Below are positions 24,740 through 32,998 of a stretch of 64,000 bases of DNA, piece after piece. Each line of letters begins with the position of its first letter. The stretch's first letter is position 1. Source of the stretch: Blastococcus sp. KM273128. Lineage in GTDB: Bacteria > Actinomycetota > Actinomycetes > Mycobacteriales > Geodermatophilaceae. The position numbers were made by a program, and so were the translations under genes. The notes beneath the pieces are model-generated. The model did no database searches, was not told where the DNA came from, and was given only the letters and a program-made list of their open reading frames with translations. The DNA lies in the NCBI RefSeq assembly GCF_021698975.1, contig NZ_SSXA01000009.1, positions 1 through 64,000 of the forward strand. The letters run 5' to 3'.

Positions 24740-25798
24740 GTGGAGGAGCAACGGAACGGGCTGGAGACCGAGCACAGCGGTGTCCGCATCGCCCACGTCG
24801 AGCAGTCACCGGTGCGCCAGGTGGGGCGCCGCGTCGTCATCGCGTTGGTCGTCCTGCTCGTCGTGATCGCGATCGTCTACCTGGACCGCGACGGCTACGC
24901 CGACAGCCGCGGCGACGAGATCTCGATCCTGGACGCCGCCTACTACGCGACGGTCAGCCTCTCCACCACCGGCTACGGCGACATCACGCCGGTCACCCCC
25001 CTGGCGCGGTTGACCAACGTCCTGCTGATCACGCCGCTGCGCATCATGTTCCTGATCGTCCTCATCGGAACGACCCTCGAGGCGCTGACCGCGCGCTCGC
25101 GCGAGGAGTTCCGCATCCACCGCTGGAGGTCCCGCGTGCGCCAGCACGTCATCGTGTGCGGCTACGGCACCAAGGGCCGCAGCGCCATCCGCTCCCTGCA
25201 GGCCAGCGGCACCCCGCTCGAGAAGATCGTCGTCGTCGACCCCGAGCCCCGGGCCATCGACGAGGCCAACGCGATGGGCCTCACCGGCATCGTCGGCGAC
25301 GCCGGCCGCACCGAGGTGCTGCGCCGGGCCGCCGTCGAGCGGGCGCGGTCGGTGATCGTGGCGGCCAACCGGGACGACGCCTCGGTGCTCATCACCCTCA
25401 CCGTGCGCCAGCTCAACCCCAGCGTCCCGATCACCACCAGCGTCCGCGAGGAGGAGAACGCCAACCTCCTGCGGCAGTCCGGCGCGGACACCGTCATCAC
25501 CACCTCGGCCACGTCCGGCCGGCTGCTGGGCCTGTCCACCGACAGCCCCCGCGTGGTCGCCGTCGTCGAGGACCTCGTGACCGGCGGGCAGGGTCTCGAC
25601 CTGCACCAGCGCACCGCCACCGCCGACGAGGTCGGTTTGAGCCCGCGCCAGCTGCGCGACATCGTGCTCTCGGTGACCCGCGGCGGGCGCACCCTGCGCT
25701 TCGACGACCCGCTGATCGGCACCCTGCAGCCGGAGGACGTGCTCGTCGTCGTCAAGGCGCACGAGCCGGGGAAGAGCATGCAGCTCCCCACGCAATGA
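24740..25798 (+). CDS. Potassium channel protein with TrkA-N (RCK) domain
   Basis: Ion channel of the two-helix K+ type with a cytosolic gating domain. The 352 residues have a membrane helix at about 31-48, the pore loop with selectivity filter TTGYGD at 76-81, and a second helix at about 92-115. A Rossmann RCK domain follows from residue 136 (HVIVCGYGTKGRSAI, the nucleotide-binding GxGxxG) and then a TrkA-C-like tail. The filter is intact, so K+ selectivity is expected. The start is GTG 24740. It is a single gene. Confidence 0.93.
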   Translation: MEEQRNGLETEHSGVRIAHVEQSPVRQVGRRVVIALVVLLVVIAIVYLDRDGYADSRGDEISILDAAYYATVSLSTTGYGDITPVTPLARLTNVLLITPLRIMFLIVLIGTTLEALTARSREEFRIHRWRSRVRQHVIVCGYGTKGRSAIRSLQASGTPLEKIVVVDPEPRAIDEANAMGLTGIVGDAGRTEVLRRAAVERARSVIVAANRDDASVLITLTVRQLNPSVPITTSVREEENANLLRQSGADTVITTSATSGRLLGLSTDSPRVVAVVEDLVTGGQGLDLHQRTATADEVGLSPRQLRDIVLSVTRGGRTLRFDDPLIGTLQPEDVLVVVKAHEPGKSMQLPTQ

Positions 25799-25803
25799 CA
25801 CTT

Positions 25804-25822
25804 GTCGACCCTCCGGGTCGAC
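25804..25822. terminator. Hairpin between convergent genes
   Basis: Perfect 8-bp stem GTCGACCC/GGGTCGAC with a TCC loop, six bases after the channel-gene stop and before the convergent cyclase gene. Confidence 0.55.
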
Positions 25823-25900
25823 GACCGCGGCCAGGTGCCGTTCCCCTGCTTCGCTGAGCCCTGCCCATCCTTCCTCTGGGGAGCCTCCGGCCCCCCGTCG

Positions 25901-27481
25901 TCAGGACCCGCTGCGCGGAGCCCAGGTCGTGCCTCGGGGACCCTCCGGGCCCCGCTCGGCGCGACCTGTGGCGCGCACCCATGTACGGGTCAGGTCATCC
26001 CGACCTCTCAGCCGCACCTCCCGGTCGGCCTGCCAGTGCGCCCGCTCCGCGGGCGACGCGGCCAGCACCGTCGGCTCGCTGGCGACGGCGCGGCCCGGGT
26101 GCTCCTTGGCCAGGTCGGTGAGCCGCGCCGCCTCGTTCACCGGGTCACCGATCACCGTGTACTCCATCCGGCTGGCCGCGCCCACCTGCCCGGCCCACAC
26201 CCGGCCGCACGCCACGCCCACCCCGACGTCGACCTCCCCCGCGGCGGCCACGGCGTCGCAGATGCGCCGCGCCGCCCGCAGCGCCGCGCCGGCCGGGTCG
26301 GGGTGGTCGGCCGGGGCGCCGAAGACGCACAGCGCGGCATCGCCCTCGAACTTGTTCACCAGCCCGCCCTCGTCCTCGATCGCGTCGACGACCACCCCGA
26401 AGAAGCGGTTGAGCAGGCCGACCATCTCCTCCGGCCCGGTGCGCCGCACCAGCGCCGTCGAGCCGGCGACGTCCACGAACAGCGCCGCGACGGCGCGCTC
26501 CTCCCCGGCCAGGGAGACGCCAGTCGCCAGGGCCCGCTGGGCCACCGTCGTCCCGACGTGCCGGCCGAACAGGTCGCGCAGCCGCTCCCGCTCGGCCAGG
26601 CCGGCGGCCATCGAGTTGACGCCCTCCTGCAGCAGGCCGATCTCCCCGGCGTCGTCCACCACGACGTCGACGTCGTAGTCGCCGGCGCCGACCTGCTGCA
26701 CGGCCCGGCGCAGGTCGCGCAGCGGCTGCCCCACGGCGCGGGCGGTGAGCACCGTGGCCAGCGCGCCGACCAGCAGCGCGACCACGACGAGGAAGACGAC
26801 GGCGGTGCGCCCGGGCCCGTCGGGGTTGCTCGGGTCGAGGTAGAGCAGGACGACGCCGACCATCGGCACCCCGCTGGTCAGCCCCCAGGTGAGCAGCAGG
26901 CGGATGCGCACCCCGAGGGTGAGCGCCCCCGCGGGTGGGTGCGCGGCGAGCGCGCGGGCGGTGACGGAGCGGGCGGCCCGGGCCACCAGCAGGTAGGTGA
27001 CACCGGCGGTGACCACGCCGCCGAGCAGCGCCGCGACGCCGATCCGGGCCCCCACCCGGGCGTCGGGGAAGGCGGCCGCCGCGATCCCGCCCACCAGCAC
27101 GGCGCCGAGCAGCCAGACGACGGCGGCGACGAGGGCGGTGTCCAGCGGCAGCCGCAGCGCCTGCCGCGCCTCGGCCACCGTGGGCTCGCGACCGGCGGTC
27201 AGCCAGCGGTTGGTGGCCCGCTGGCGCCCCAGCCCGGCGAGCACGGCGAGCGGCAGGGCGACGGCGAGGTAGCCCGCGGCCGCCCACAGCGCCTCGGCCC
27301 GGCCCGCGCTCCCCGGGTCGCCGTCCACACCGAGCAGCAGCAGCGCCACGGTGCCGACGCCGACCAGGTTGGCCGCGACGACCAGGACGACGATCACCGG
27401 GACGGCCAGCCGGCCGCTGGGCGCCCACTCGGCCATGCCGGGCAGCCGGCGCCGCACGTCGTCGTCGCCCGCGGTGGTCAC
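25901..27481 (-). CDS. Membrane adenylate/guanylate cyclase with HAMP domain
   Basis: Class III nucleotide cyclase, 526 residues from GTG 27481. The N-terminal half has about six membrane helices. A HAMP linker at about 255-310 (PLRDLRRAVQQVGAGDYDVDV) leads to the catalytic domain at about 330-490: metal-binding Asp in ALFVDVAGSTAL, second Asp in KFEGDAALCVFG, and the transition-state region MEYTVIGDPVNEAARL with Asn and a nearby Arg. The layout is that of the mycobacterial Rv1318c/Rv3645 type, so cAMP synthesis gated by membrane or lipid signals is likely. The gene is single, with the MFS gene upstream on the same strand. Confidence 0.92.
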   Translation of the reverse strand: MTTAGDDDVRRRLPGMAEWAPSGRLAVPVIVVLVVAANLVGVGTVALLLLGVDGDPGSAGRAEALWAAAGYLAVALPLAVLAGLGRQRATNRWLTAGREPTVAEARQALRLPLDTALVAAVVWLLGAVLVGGIAAAAFPDARVGARIGVAALLGGVVTAGVTYLLVARAARSVTARALAAHPPAGALTLGVRIRLLLTWGLTSGVPMVGVVLLYLDPSNPDGPGRTAVVFLVVVALLVGALATVLTARAVGQPLRDLRRAVQQVGAGDYDVDVVVDDAGEIGLLQEGVNSMAAGLAERERLRDLFGRHVGTTVAQRALATGVSLAGEERAVAALFVDVAGSTALVRRTGPEEMVGLLNRFFGVVVDAIEDEGGLVNKFEGDAALCVFGAPADHPDPAGAALRAARRICDAVAAAGEVDVGVGVACGRVWAGQVGAASRMEYTVIGDPVNEAARLTDLAKEHPGRAVASEPTVLAASPAERAHWQADREVRLRGRDDLTRTWVRATGRAERGPEGPRGTTWAPRSGS

Positions 27482-27549
27482 GTGCGGCTCAACGAGCGGG
27501 GCCGGTGGACGGCACGGCCGGGCACCCGATCGGGGTCACCTGTTCATGA

Positions 27550-28740
27550 TCACCGGACGGCGCGGCCCGGCAGCGCACGCCCGAGCACCAGCGCGCCGAC
27601 GCCGGCGACCACCACGCCGAGCAGCGCCACCCGCAGGCTGGCCGCGTCGGCCACCACGCCGATCAGCGGCGGGGAGACCAGGAAGCCGATCCGCAGCAGC
27701 CAGTTGATCACCATCAGGCCCTGGCCGTGCGGCAGGCCGGGGAGCTCGTCGGCGGCGTGGTAGACGGCCGGGATGAGGGTGGCGACGCCGAGGCCGGCCA
27801 GCGCGAACCCGACCAGCGTGCTGGGCACCGAGGGCCAGGCGAGCGCGACACCGAGACCGACCGCGGCCAGCGCACCCCCGGCCCGCGCGACCCGGCTCTC
27901 CCCGAACCGGTCGACCACGCGGTCGCCGGTCAGCCGGCCGACGGTCATCGCGGCCGAGAGGGCGACGAAGCCCAGCCCGGCGACGGCCGCGCCGGCCTCC
28001 AGTTCGGTGCGCAGGTAGAGGGCGCTCCACGAGGCGCCGACGTCCTCGATCAGCGCACCGCAGCCGGCCAGCAGGCCGAGCACCGCCAGGGCGGGGACTG
28101 CGGCCCGCCGGCGCGGCCGTTCCCGCGGCACCGCCTCGGCGACCGGCTCGGGCTCGTCGGAGCCGGGGAGCACGCCGCGGGAGACGACGAGGGCGGCGGC
28201 CCCGAAGACGACGGCCGAGACGCCGAGGTGCACCGGCAGCGGGACGTCCAGCCCGGCCGCCGCCGCGCCGAGCAGCCCGCCGGTGACCGCGCCGATGCTC
28301 CAGACGCCGTGCAGCGAGTTGATGATCGAGCGCCCGTAGAGCCGCTGCACGCGCAGGCCGTGGGCGTTCTGCGCGACGTCGACGACGGCGTCCAGCGCCC
28401 CGACCACCAGGAAGGCGGCGGCCAGGGCGGCCCAGTTCGGCGCCACCGAGACCGTCCACACGACCGCGCCGAGCAGCGCCAGGCCGTAGGAGGCGACCCG
28501 CCCGGAGCCGAACCGCCGGTTCAGCGCCGCCGACGACAGCCCGGCCAGCAGGGCACCCAGCGGGACCGCGGCCAGCGCGGCGCCCAGCGCCGTGCTGCTC
28601 AGCTCGAGCTCGGCCTTGACCGCGGGCAGCCGGGGCACCAGCCCGGCGTAGAAGACGGCGTTGAGGAAGAAGCAGGCGGCGACGGCGCGGCGCGCGCGGC
28701 GCAGGCGCGGGGGCTCGACGACGGCGGGAGCGGTGGACAC
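27550..28740 (-). CDS. MFS transporter
   Basis: Major facilitator superfamily permease, 396 residues with 12 predicted membrane helices in two halves and a cytosolic loop (EPEPVAEAVPRERPRRR) in the middle. Motifs resemble the sugar/fucose permease-like and drug-efflux groups (GRSIINSLHGVWSIGAVTGGL; SAAMTVGRLTGDRVVDRFG, an A-type motif in the second half). GTG 28740 has GAGGAGGG about 10 bases upstream. It lies 17 bases after a tetR gene on the same strand, suggesting TetR-controlled efflux. The substrate is unknown. Confidence 0.88.
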   Translation of the reverse strand: MSTAPAVVEPPRLRRARRAVAACFFLNAVFYAGLVPRLPAVKAELELSSTALGAALAAVPLGALLAGLSSAALNRRFGSGRVASYGLALLGAVVWTVSVAPNWAALAAAFLVVGALDAVVDVAQNAHGLRVQRLYGRSIINSLHGVWSIGAVTGGLLGAAAAGLDVPLPVHLGVSAVVFGAAALVVSRGVLPGSDEPEPVAEAVPRERPRRRAAVPALAVLGLLAGCGALIEDVGASWSALYLRTELEAGAAVAGLGFVALSAAMTVGRLTGDRVVDRFGESRVARAGGALAAVGLGVALAWPSVPSTLVGFALAGLGVATLIPAVYHAADELPGLPHGQGLMVINWLLRIGFLVSPPLIGVVADAASLRVALLGVVVAGVGALVLGRALPGRAVR

Positions 28741-28757
28741 GGGGGGGGCAGCCCTCC

Positions 28758-29321
28758 TCAGCCGGCGAACCGGAGCAGCGCGGCTCGGATCTGCGCGGCG
28801 TCCATCGGGTCGGTGGACAGCGCGCTGTGCAGGACCAGCCCCTCGACCAGGGCGTCGACCTCGCGGGCGGTGACCGGGTCGAGGTGGCGCTCCAGGCTGC
28901 GGCGGCTCCGCGACATCCAGTCCTGGGTGACCGCGCGCAGCTCGGCGTCGCGGGCGGCGGCGACGTACAGCTCGACGGCGAGCACCAGGTCGCGCTCCGA
29001 GCCCAGCAGGTCGCCGGTGAGGTGCTCGACCAGCGCCTCCAGGGCCGCCGCGCGGTCGGGGGCGGCGGCCATGCGGGCGTCGAACCGCGCCGCGACGTCG
29101 TCCACGTGCCGGGTGAAGGCGGCGGCGAGCAGCTCGGTGAGCGAGCCGAAGTGGTAGGTCAGCGACCCCAGCGGGACGTCGGCGGCGCGGGCGATCGCCC
29201 GGTGGGTGGCCGTCGCGACCCCGCGGGCCGCGATGACGTCGAGGGTGGTGTCGACCAGCCGGTCGCGCCGCCCCGGGTCGTGCCGGCGGGTGCGGCGGGC
29301 CGGCGCGGGATCGGCGCTCAC
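28758..29321 (-). CDS. TetR family transcriptional regulator
   Basis: TetR-type repressor of 187 residues from GTG 29321 (GTGA overlap with the acetyltransferase stop). The HTH is in the segment LVDTTLDVIAARGVATATHRAIARAADVPLGSLTYHFGSLTELLAAAF. It belongs to the group with YHFGS in the recognition helix that often governs an adjacent exporter. Gene order acetyltransferase-tetR-MFS in one operon implies that it controls the MFS transporter and itself. No operator is obvious before the acetyltransferase gene. Confidence 0.9.
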   Translation of the reverse strand: MSADPAPARRTRRHDPGRRDRLVDTTLDVIAARGVATATHRAIARAADVPLGSLTYHFGSLTELLAAAFTRHVDDVAARFDARMAAAPDRAAALEALVEHLTGDLLGSERDLVLAVELYVAAARDAELRAVTQDWMSRSRRSLERHLDPVTAREVDALVEGLVLHSALSTDPMDAAQIRAALLRFAG

Positions 29322-29914
29322 GGGGCGGGCTCGTCCAGCCGGCGGACGATGCGCGCCGGGTTGCCGACCGCCACCACGTCGGCGGGCAGGTCGCGGGTGA
29401 CCACCGCGCCGGCGCCGACGACGGTGTTCTCGCCGATGGTGACGCCGGGCAGCACGATCGCCCCGCCGCCGAGCCAGACGTTGTCGCCGATGGTGATCGG
29501 CCGCGCCGCCTCCCACTTGTCCCGCCGGGGGCCGGGCTCGACGGGGTGGGTGGGGGTGAGCAGCTGCACGTCCGGCCCGATCTGCACGTCGTCCCCGATG
29601 GTGATCGGGGCGACGTCGAGGGCGACCAGGCCGAAGTTGGCGAAGCAGCGGGCGCCGATGCGCAGGTTGCGGCCGTAGTCGACGCGCAGCGGCGGCCGGA
29701 TCTCGGTGCCCTCCCCCACCGCGCCGAGCAGCTGCTCCAGCAGCTGCCGGCGCAGCGGCCCCTGGCGGGCCGACGTCGCGTTGTAGGCGTCGGCCAGGTC
29801 GATGGCCCGGGCGCTCTCCTCGGCGATCTCCGGGTCGTCGGCGAGGTAGAGGTCACCGGCGAGCATCCGCTCGCGCATCGTGCGGCAGTCGCCCTCACCG
29901 GGCCGGGAACTCAT
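29318..29914 (-). CDS. Sugar O-acetyltransferase, maltose acetyltransferase type
   Basis: Left-handed beta-helix (hexapeptide repeat) acetyltransferase. ATG 29914 gives 198 residues. The N-terminal Mac domain (MLAGDLYLADDPEIAEES) precedes the LbH domain with GPDVQLLTPTHPVEP (catalytic His), followed by GDNVWLGGGAIVLPGVTIGENTVVGAGAVVTRDLP, the classic terminal repeat. Acetyl-CoA is the donor; the acceptor may be a sugar or other hydroxyl compound. It starts the operon with tetR and the MFS gene, so it may detoxify what the pump exports. An upstream start at 29938 would add 8 residues. Confidence 0.92.
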   Translation of the reverse strand: MSSRPGEGDCRTMRERMLAGDLYLADDPEIAEESARAIDLADAYNATSARQGPLRRQLLEQLLGAVGEGTEIRPPLRVDYGRNLRIGARCFANFGLVALDVAPITIGDDVQIGPDVQLLTPTHPVEPGPRRDKWEAARPITIGDNVWLGGGAIVLPGVTIGENTVVGAGAVVTRDLPADVVAVGNPARIVRRLDEPAP

Positions 29915-29992
29915 AGGAACGAGCGTACACATGGCCACCCGAGGCGGGGCACCCGTGCGGGCACCCCGACCCCGGCGGTCACGACATGCTGC

Positions 29993-30808
29993 TCAGAACG
30001 CGGCGAGGACGGCGCCCTCGTAGTTCTGCTCGATGAACTGGCGCACCTCGTCGGAGTGCAGCAGCTCCTCCAGCTCCTGGATGCGCTCGTCGCCCTCGTC
30101 GCCGGTGCGCACCACGAGGAGGTTGGCGTTGGGGTTGCCCTCGCCCTCCTCCAGCGCCAGCGCGTCCTCGGCCGGGACCAGGTCGGCCTCGATGGCGTAG
30201 TTGCCGTTGATGACCGCGATGTCCACGTCGGCCAGCGAGCGGGGCACCTGCGCGGCCTCGACCTCGGAGATCTCGAGGTCCTTCGGGTTGTCCTCGATGT
30301 CCAGCCGGGTCGGCGCGGCGTCCCCGGTGTCGGCGAGGGTGATCAGGCCGTTGGCCTCGAGCAGCCGCAGCGCCCGCGCGGCGTTGGTCGGGTCGTTCGG
30401 GATCGCCACCGTCGCGCCGTCGGGCAGGGCGGCGAGGTCGGTCAGCGACTCGGAGTAGATGCCGAGCGGCTCGATGTGCACCGGGTCCAGGGCCGCGAAG
30501 TCGTAGCCGGCGCTGGCCTCCTGCTCCTCCAGGTACGGGATCGTCTGGAAGTAGTTGGCGTCCAGGGAGCCGTCGTCGAGCGCGACGTTGGGCTGCACGT
30601 AGTCGGTGAACTCGACGATCTCGAGGTCCAGGCCGGCGTCCTCGGCGAGGTTGTCGTCGATGAAGCGCAGGATCTCCGCGTGCGGGACCGGGGACGCGCC
30701 GACCCGCAGCGGCTCGTCGGCCGCGGACAGCTCGGCCTCGCCGCCGCAGGCGGCGAGCAGGGCCGTCATCGCCGACGCGGCCAGGACGGTGGTGAAGCGG
30801 GTGCGCAT
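29993..30808 (-). CDS. metQ: MetQ/NlpA family methionine-binding lipoprotein
   Basis: Extracytoplasmic substrate-binding component of the D/L-methionine ABC importer, 271 residues. The lipoprotein signal ends in LLAACGG. The mature part shows the NlpA family order: LRVGASPVPHAEIL, YVQPNVALDDGSLDANYFQTIPYLEE, AIPNDPTNAARALRLLEANGLI, and VDIAVINGNYAIEADL. It is the third gene in the metN-metI-metQ operon after a 68-base gap. The upstream SAM riboswitch fits methionine control. Confidence 0.93.
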   Translation of the reverse strand: MRTRFTTVLAASAMTALLAACGGEAELSAADEPLRVGASPVPHAEILRFIDDNLAEDAGLDLEIVEFTDYVQPNVALDDGSLDANYFQTIPYLEEQEASAGYDFAALDPVHIEPLGIYSESLTDLAALPDGATVAIPNDPTNAARALRLLEANGLITLADTGDAAPTRLDIEDNPKDLEISEVEAAQVPRSLADVDIAVINGNYAIEADLVPAEDALALEEGEGNPNANLLVVRTGDEGDERIQELEELLHSDEVRQFIEQNYEGAVLAAF

Positions 30809-30876
30809 GGTGGGAGCTCTCCTCGGGTGGTGCGGGGTGGGACGGCGGCCGGTCGGCCGCCGCGGGGGGGGTCGGA

Positions 30877-31536
30877 TCAGGCGTGCGCGAGCGAGCGCGC
30901 CCAGCGGTCGCCGGCCCACTGGAGGGCCTGGACGATGACCAGCAGGAGGACGACGGTCGCCAGCGTGATGTCGGTGCGGAACTGCTGGTAGCCGAAGCGG
31001 ATGGCGAAGTCGCCGAGCCCGCCGCCGCCGACCGCACCGGCCATGGCCGAGTAGCTGATCAGCGCGACGACGGTGACCGTGACCCCGGCGACCAGCGACG
31101 GCCGGGCCTCGGGCAGCAGCACGGTGCGCACGACGTCCCGGCGGCGGGCACCCATCGACAGCGTCGCCTCCACCTTGCCGGCGGCGACCTCGCGCAGGCT
31201 GGTCTCCACCAGCCGGGCGAGGAAGGGGACCGCGCCGATGGTCAGCGGCACGATCGCGGCGGTGGAGCCGATCGTCGTCCCGACGATGCCCCGGGTGACC
31301 GGGGCGACGAGGACCAGCAGGATGATGAACGGCAGCGCGCGGCCCAGGTTGACGACCAGGCCCAGCGCGCGGTTGAGCAGCGGCCGCGGGGCCAGCCCGC
31401 CGGGGGCGGTGACGGTGAGCAGCACGCCCAGCGGGACGCCGAGCAGCACGGTGACCAGCGCCGCGACGCCCACCATGTAGAGCGTCTCCCAGGTGGCGTC
31501 CAGCAGCTGCGGCCAGATGCGGTTCCAGTCGCTCAC
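30877..31536 (-). CDS. metI: Methionine ABC transporter permease
   Basis: Membrane subunit of the MetNIQ importer, 219 residues with five membrane helices. It carries the BPD_transp_1 fold and the EAA loop in the form EATLSMGARRRDVVRTVLLPEA, which contacts the ATPase. The GTG start at 31536 overlaps the metN stop (GTGA). Codon and helix pattern match the MetI family length (about 217). Confidence 0.94.
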   Translation of the reverse strand: MSDWNRIWPQLLDATWETLYMVGVAALVTVLLGVPLGVLLTVTAPGGLAPRPLLNRALGLVVNLGRALPFIILLVLVAPVTRGIVGTTIGSTAAIVPLTIGAVPFLARLVETSLREVAAGKVEATLSMGARRRDVVRTVLLPEARPSLVAGVTVTVVALISYSAMAGAVGGGGLGDFAIRFGYQQFRTDITLATVVLLLVIVQALQWAGDRWARSLAHA

Positions 31537-32549
31537 CGGGACACCTCCGCGGTCGCGGCCACGCGCTCGACCAGGACGCCGTCGGCCTGCAGCCGGTGCA
31601 CGGCGTCGTCCAGGCCCGCCCCTCCCCCGGTGACCCGCAGGAGCAGCCGGCCGTACCGGCCACCGGCGACGGTCTCCACCGATCCGCCGGCGATCTCGAC
31701 GGCCAGGCCCAGCTCCCCGATCAGGGTCTGCAGGACGCGGGTCTCCGGGGTCCGATCGGTGACGGTCACCCGCAGCAGGGCGCCGTCGTGCCCGGCACCG
31801 GCGTCCGCGACCGGCGCCGGGAGCAGGGCCTCCCCCAGCGGCGAGCCCGGCCGGGTCAGCACGTCGGCCAGCCGGCCGCCGTCGACGACCCGTCCCCGGT
31901 CGAGCAGGACGGCGCTGTCGCAGACGGCCTTGACCACGGACATCTCGTGGGTGATCAGCAGGACGGTCAGGCCGAGCTCGTCACGCACCCGGCGCAGCAG
32001 CTCCAGGACGCCGGTCGTGCTGGCCTGGTCGAGCGCGGAGGTGGCCTCGTCGCAGAGCAGCACGTCCGGCCGGACGGCGAGCGCCCGGGCGATGGCCACG
32101 CGCTGCTGCTGCCCGCCGGAGAGCTGGGCGGGGCGGGCGTCGGCACGGTCGGCCAGGCCCACGAGGTCCAGCAGCTCCCCGGCCCGCCGCCGGCGCTCGG
32201 CCCGGCCGACGCCGGCGAGCTCGAGCGGGTGCTCCACGTTCCCCGCGGCGGTGCGCGAGTCGAGCAGCTCGAAGTGCTGGAACACCATCCCGATGGAGCG
32301 CCGCGCCTGCCGGACCTGCTCGTCGGGCAGCTCGGTGAGCACCTGCCCGTCGACGGTCACCGAGCCCGACGTGGGCCGCTCCAGCAGGTTGACCAGGCGC
32401 ACCAGCGTGCTCTTGCCCGAGCCGCTGGGGCCGACGACGCCGGCGAACTCGCCGCGGTCCACCGACAGGCTGACGCCGTCGACGGCGACGACCTCGTCGG
32501 CCCGCCCGCGGGCCGGGAAGACCTTGCGGACGTCCTTCAGTTCGATCAC
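31533..32549 (-). CDS. metN: Methionine ABC transporter ATP-binding protein
   Basis: ATPase subunit of MetNIQ, 338 residues. Walker A is GPSGSGKST at about 40-48, Q-loop MVFQHFELLDSRTAAGNV, ABC signature LSGGQQQRVAIARAL, Walker B LLCDEATSALD, and the His-switch LLITHEMSVVK. The C-terminal 90 residues resemble the NIL methionine-binding regulatory domain that feedback-inhibits transport. It is first in the operon, behind a cysteine leader peptide and a SAM-I riboswitch. Confidence 0.95.
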   Translation of the reverse strand: MIELKDVRKVFPARGRADEVVAVDGVSLSVDRGEFAGVVGPSGSGKSTLVRLVNLLERPTSGSVTVDGQVLTELPDEQVRQARRSIGMVFQHFELLDSRTAAGNVEHPLELAGVGRAERRRRAGELLDLVGLADRADARPAQLSGGQQQRVAIARALAVRPDVLLCDEATSALDQASTTGVLELLRRVRDELGLTVLLITHEMSVVKAVCDSAVLLDRGRVVDGGRLADVLTRPGSPLGEALLPAPVADAGAGHDGALLRVTVTDRTPETRVLQTLIGELGLAVEIAGGSVETVAGGRYGRLLLRVTGGGAGLDDAVHRLQADGVLVERVAATAEVSR

Positions 32550-32672
32550 GGGGTGCTGTTCCTCGGGGTTGAGCAGGCACGGGCGGGCCCCGCCGGGAGG
32601 GCGGCGGCCCGCGGTGCGCGGGGCAGGGGTGCGCGCCCGCGTGCGGCGGGCGTCAGCGGGAGGCGGGAGGCC

Positions 32673-32747
32673 TCAGCGGCACATGGCCGTGCCGGTGCGG
32701 CACAGGTCGACGTGCCGGCGGGCCCACGAGAGCAGCTCGTACCGCAT
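32673..32747 (-). CDS. Cysteine-containing leader peptide upstream of metNIQ
   Basis: A 24-residue ORF, ATG 32747 to TGA, with core ARRHVDLC and cysteines at 16 and 23. It shares RRHVDL with the leader before tauE. A strong GGAGGA site lies 6-8 bases upstream and abuts the 3' P1 strand of the SAM-I riboswitch, so riboswitch folding may control leader translation. metN begins 124 bases after the leader stop, with a high-GC gap between. The family is known as putative leader peptides for sulfur genes; cysteine-dependent attenuation is inferred. Confidence 0.78.
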   Translation of the reverse strand: MRYELLSWARRHVDLCRTGTAMCR

Positions 32748-32756
32748 GGTGTTCCT

Positions 32757-32845
32757 CCATCGGTCCTGGCAGTAGCACCCGCGCCCGCCGATGCGGGGGG
32801 TTGCTGCGACGTCGACGAGCCAGGTCTCTCAGCCGCTCCGGATGG
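32757..32845 (-). promoter_or_regulatory. SAM-I (S-box) riboswitch
   Basis: Read on the minus strand, the sequence has the S-box core: GGCTGAGAGACCTGGCTC near the 5' side, then GCAGCAACC, then GGGTGCTACTGCCAG near the 3' side, as in the canonical GAGRGA...GGCAACC...GGUGCUAAUUCC. P1 is CCATC (32845-32841) pairing with GATGG (32761-32757). It directly precedes the ribosome site of the leader peptide, so SAM binding would be expected to repress the leader/metNIQ operon. Not SAM-IV, whose conserved 3' half differs. Confidence 0.9.
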
Positions 32846-32998
32846 TTGCGGCAGCGAGTCTACGGACCTGATCCGGGCGTTTCCCCTCTGCGACCTGCGA
32901 CGTCACTCACACAGCGCACTCGCAGCCGCTGTCCAGCCGGGTCGCGGGTCCCCGGCCGAGCGTGGTCCCCGACCACGCGAGCCGACCCAGGAGAGCCC

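Noticed and set aside
32757-32845. SAM-IV riboswitch instead of SAM-I
   Set aside because: The 3' half GGGTGCTACTGCCAG and the GGCTGAGAGACC entry fit S-box; SAM-IV lacks this pattern.
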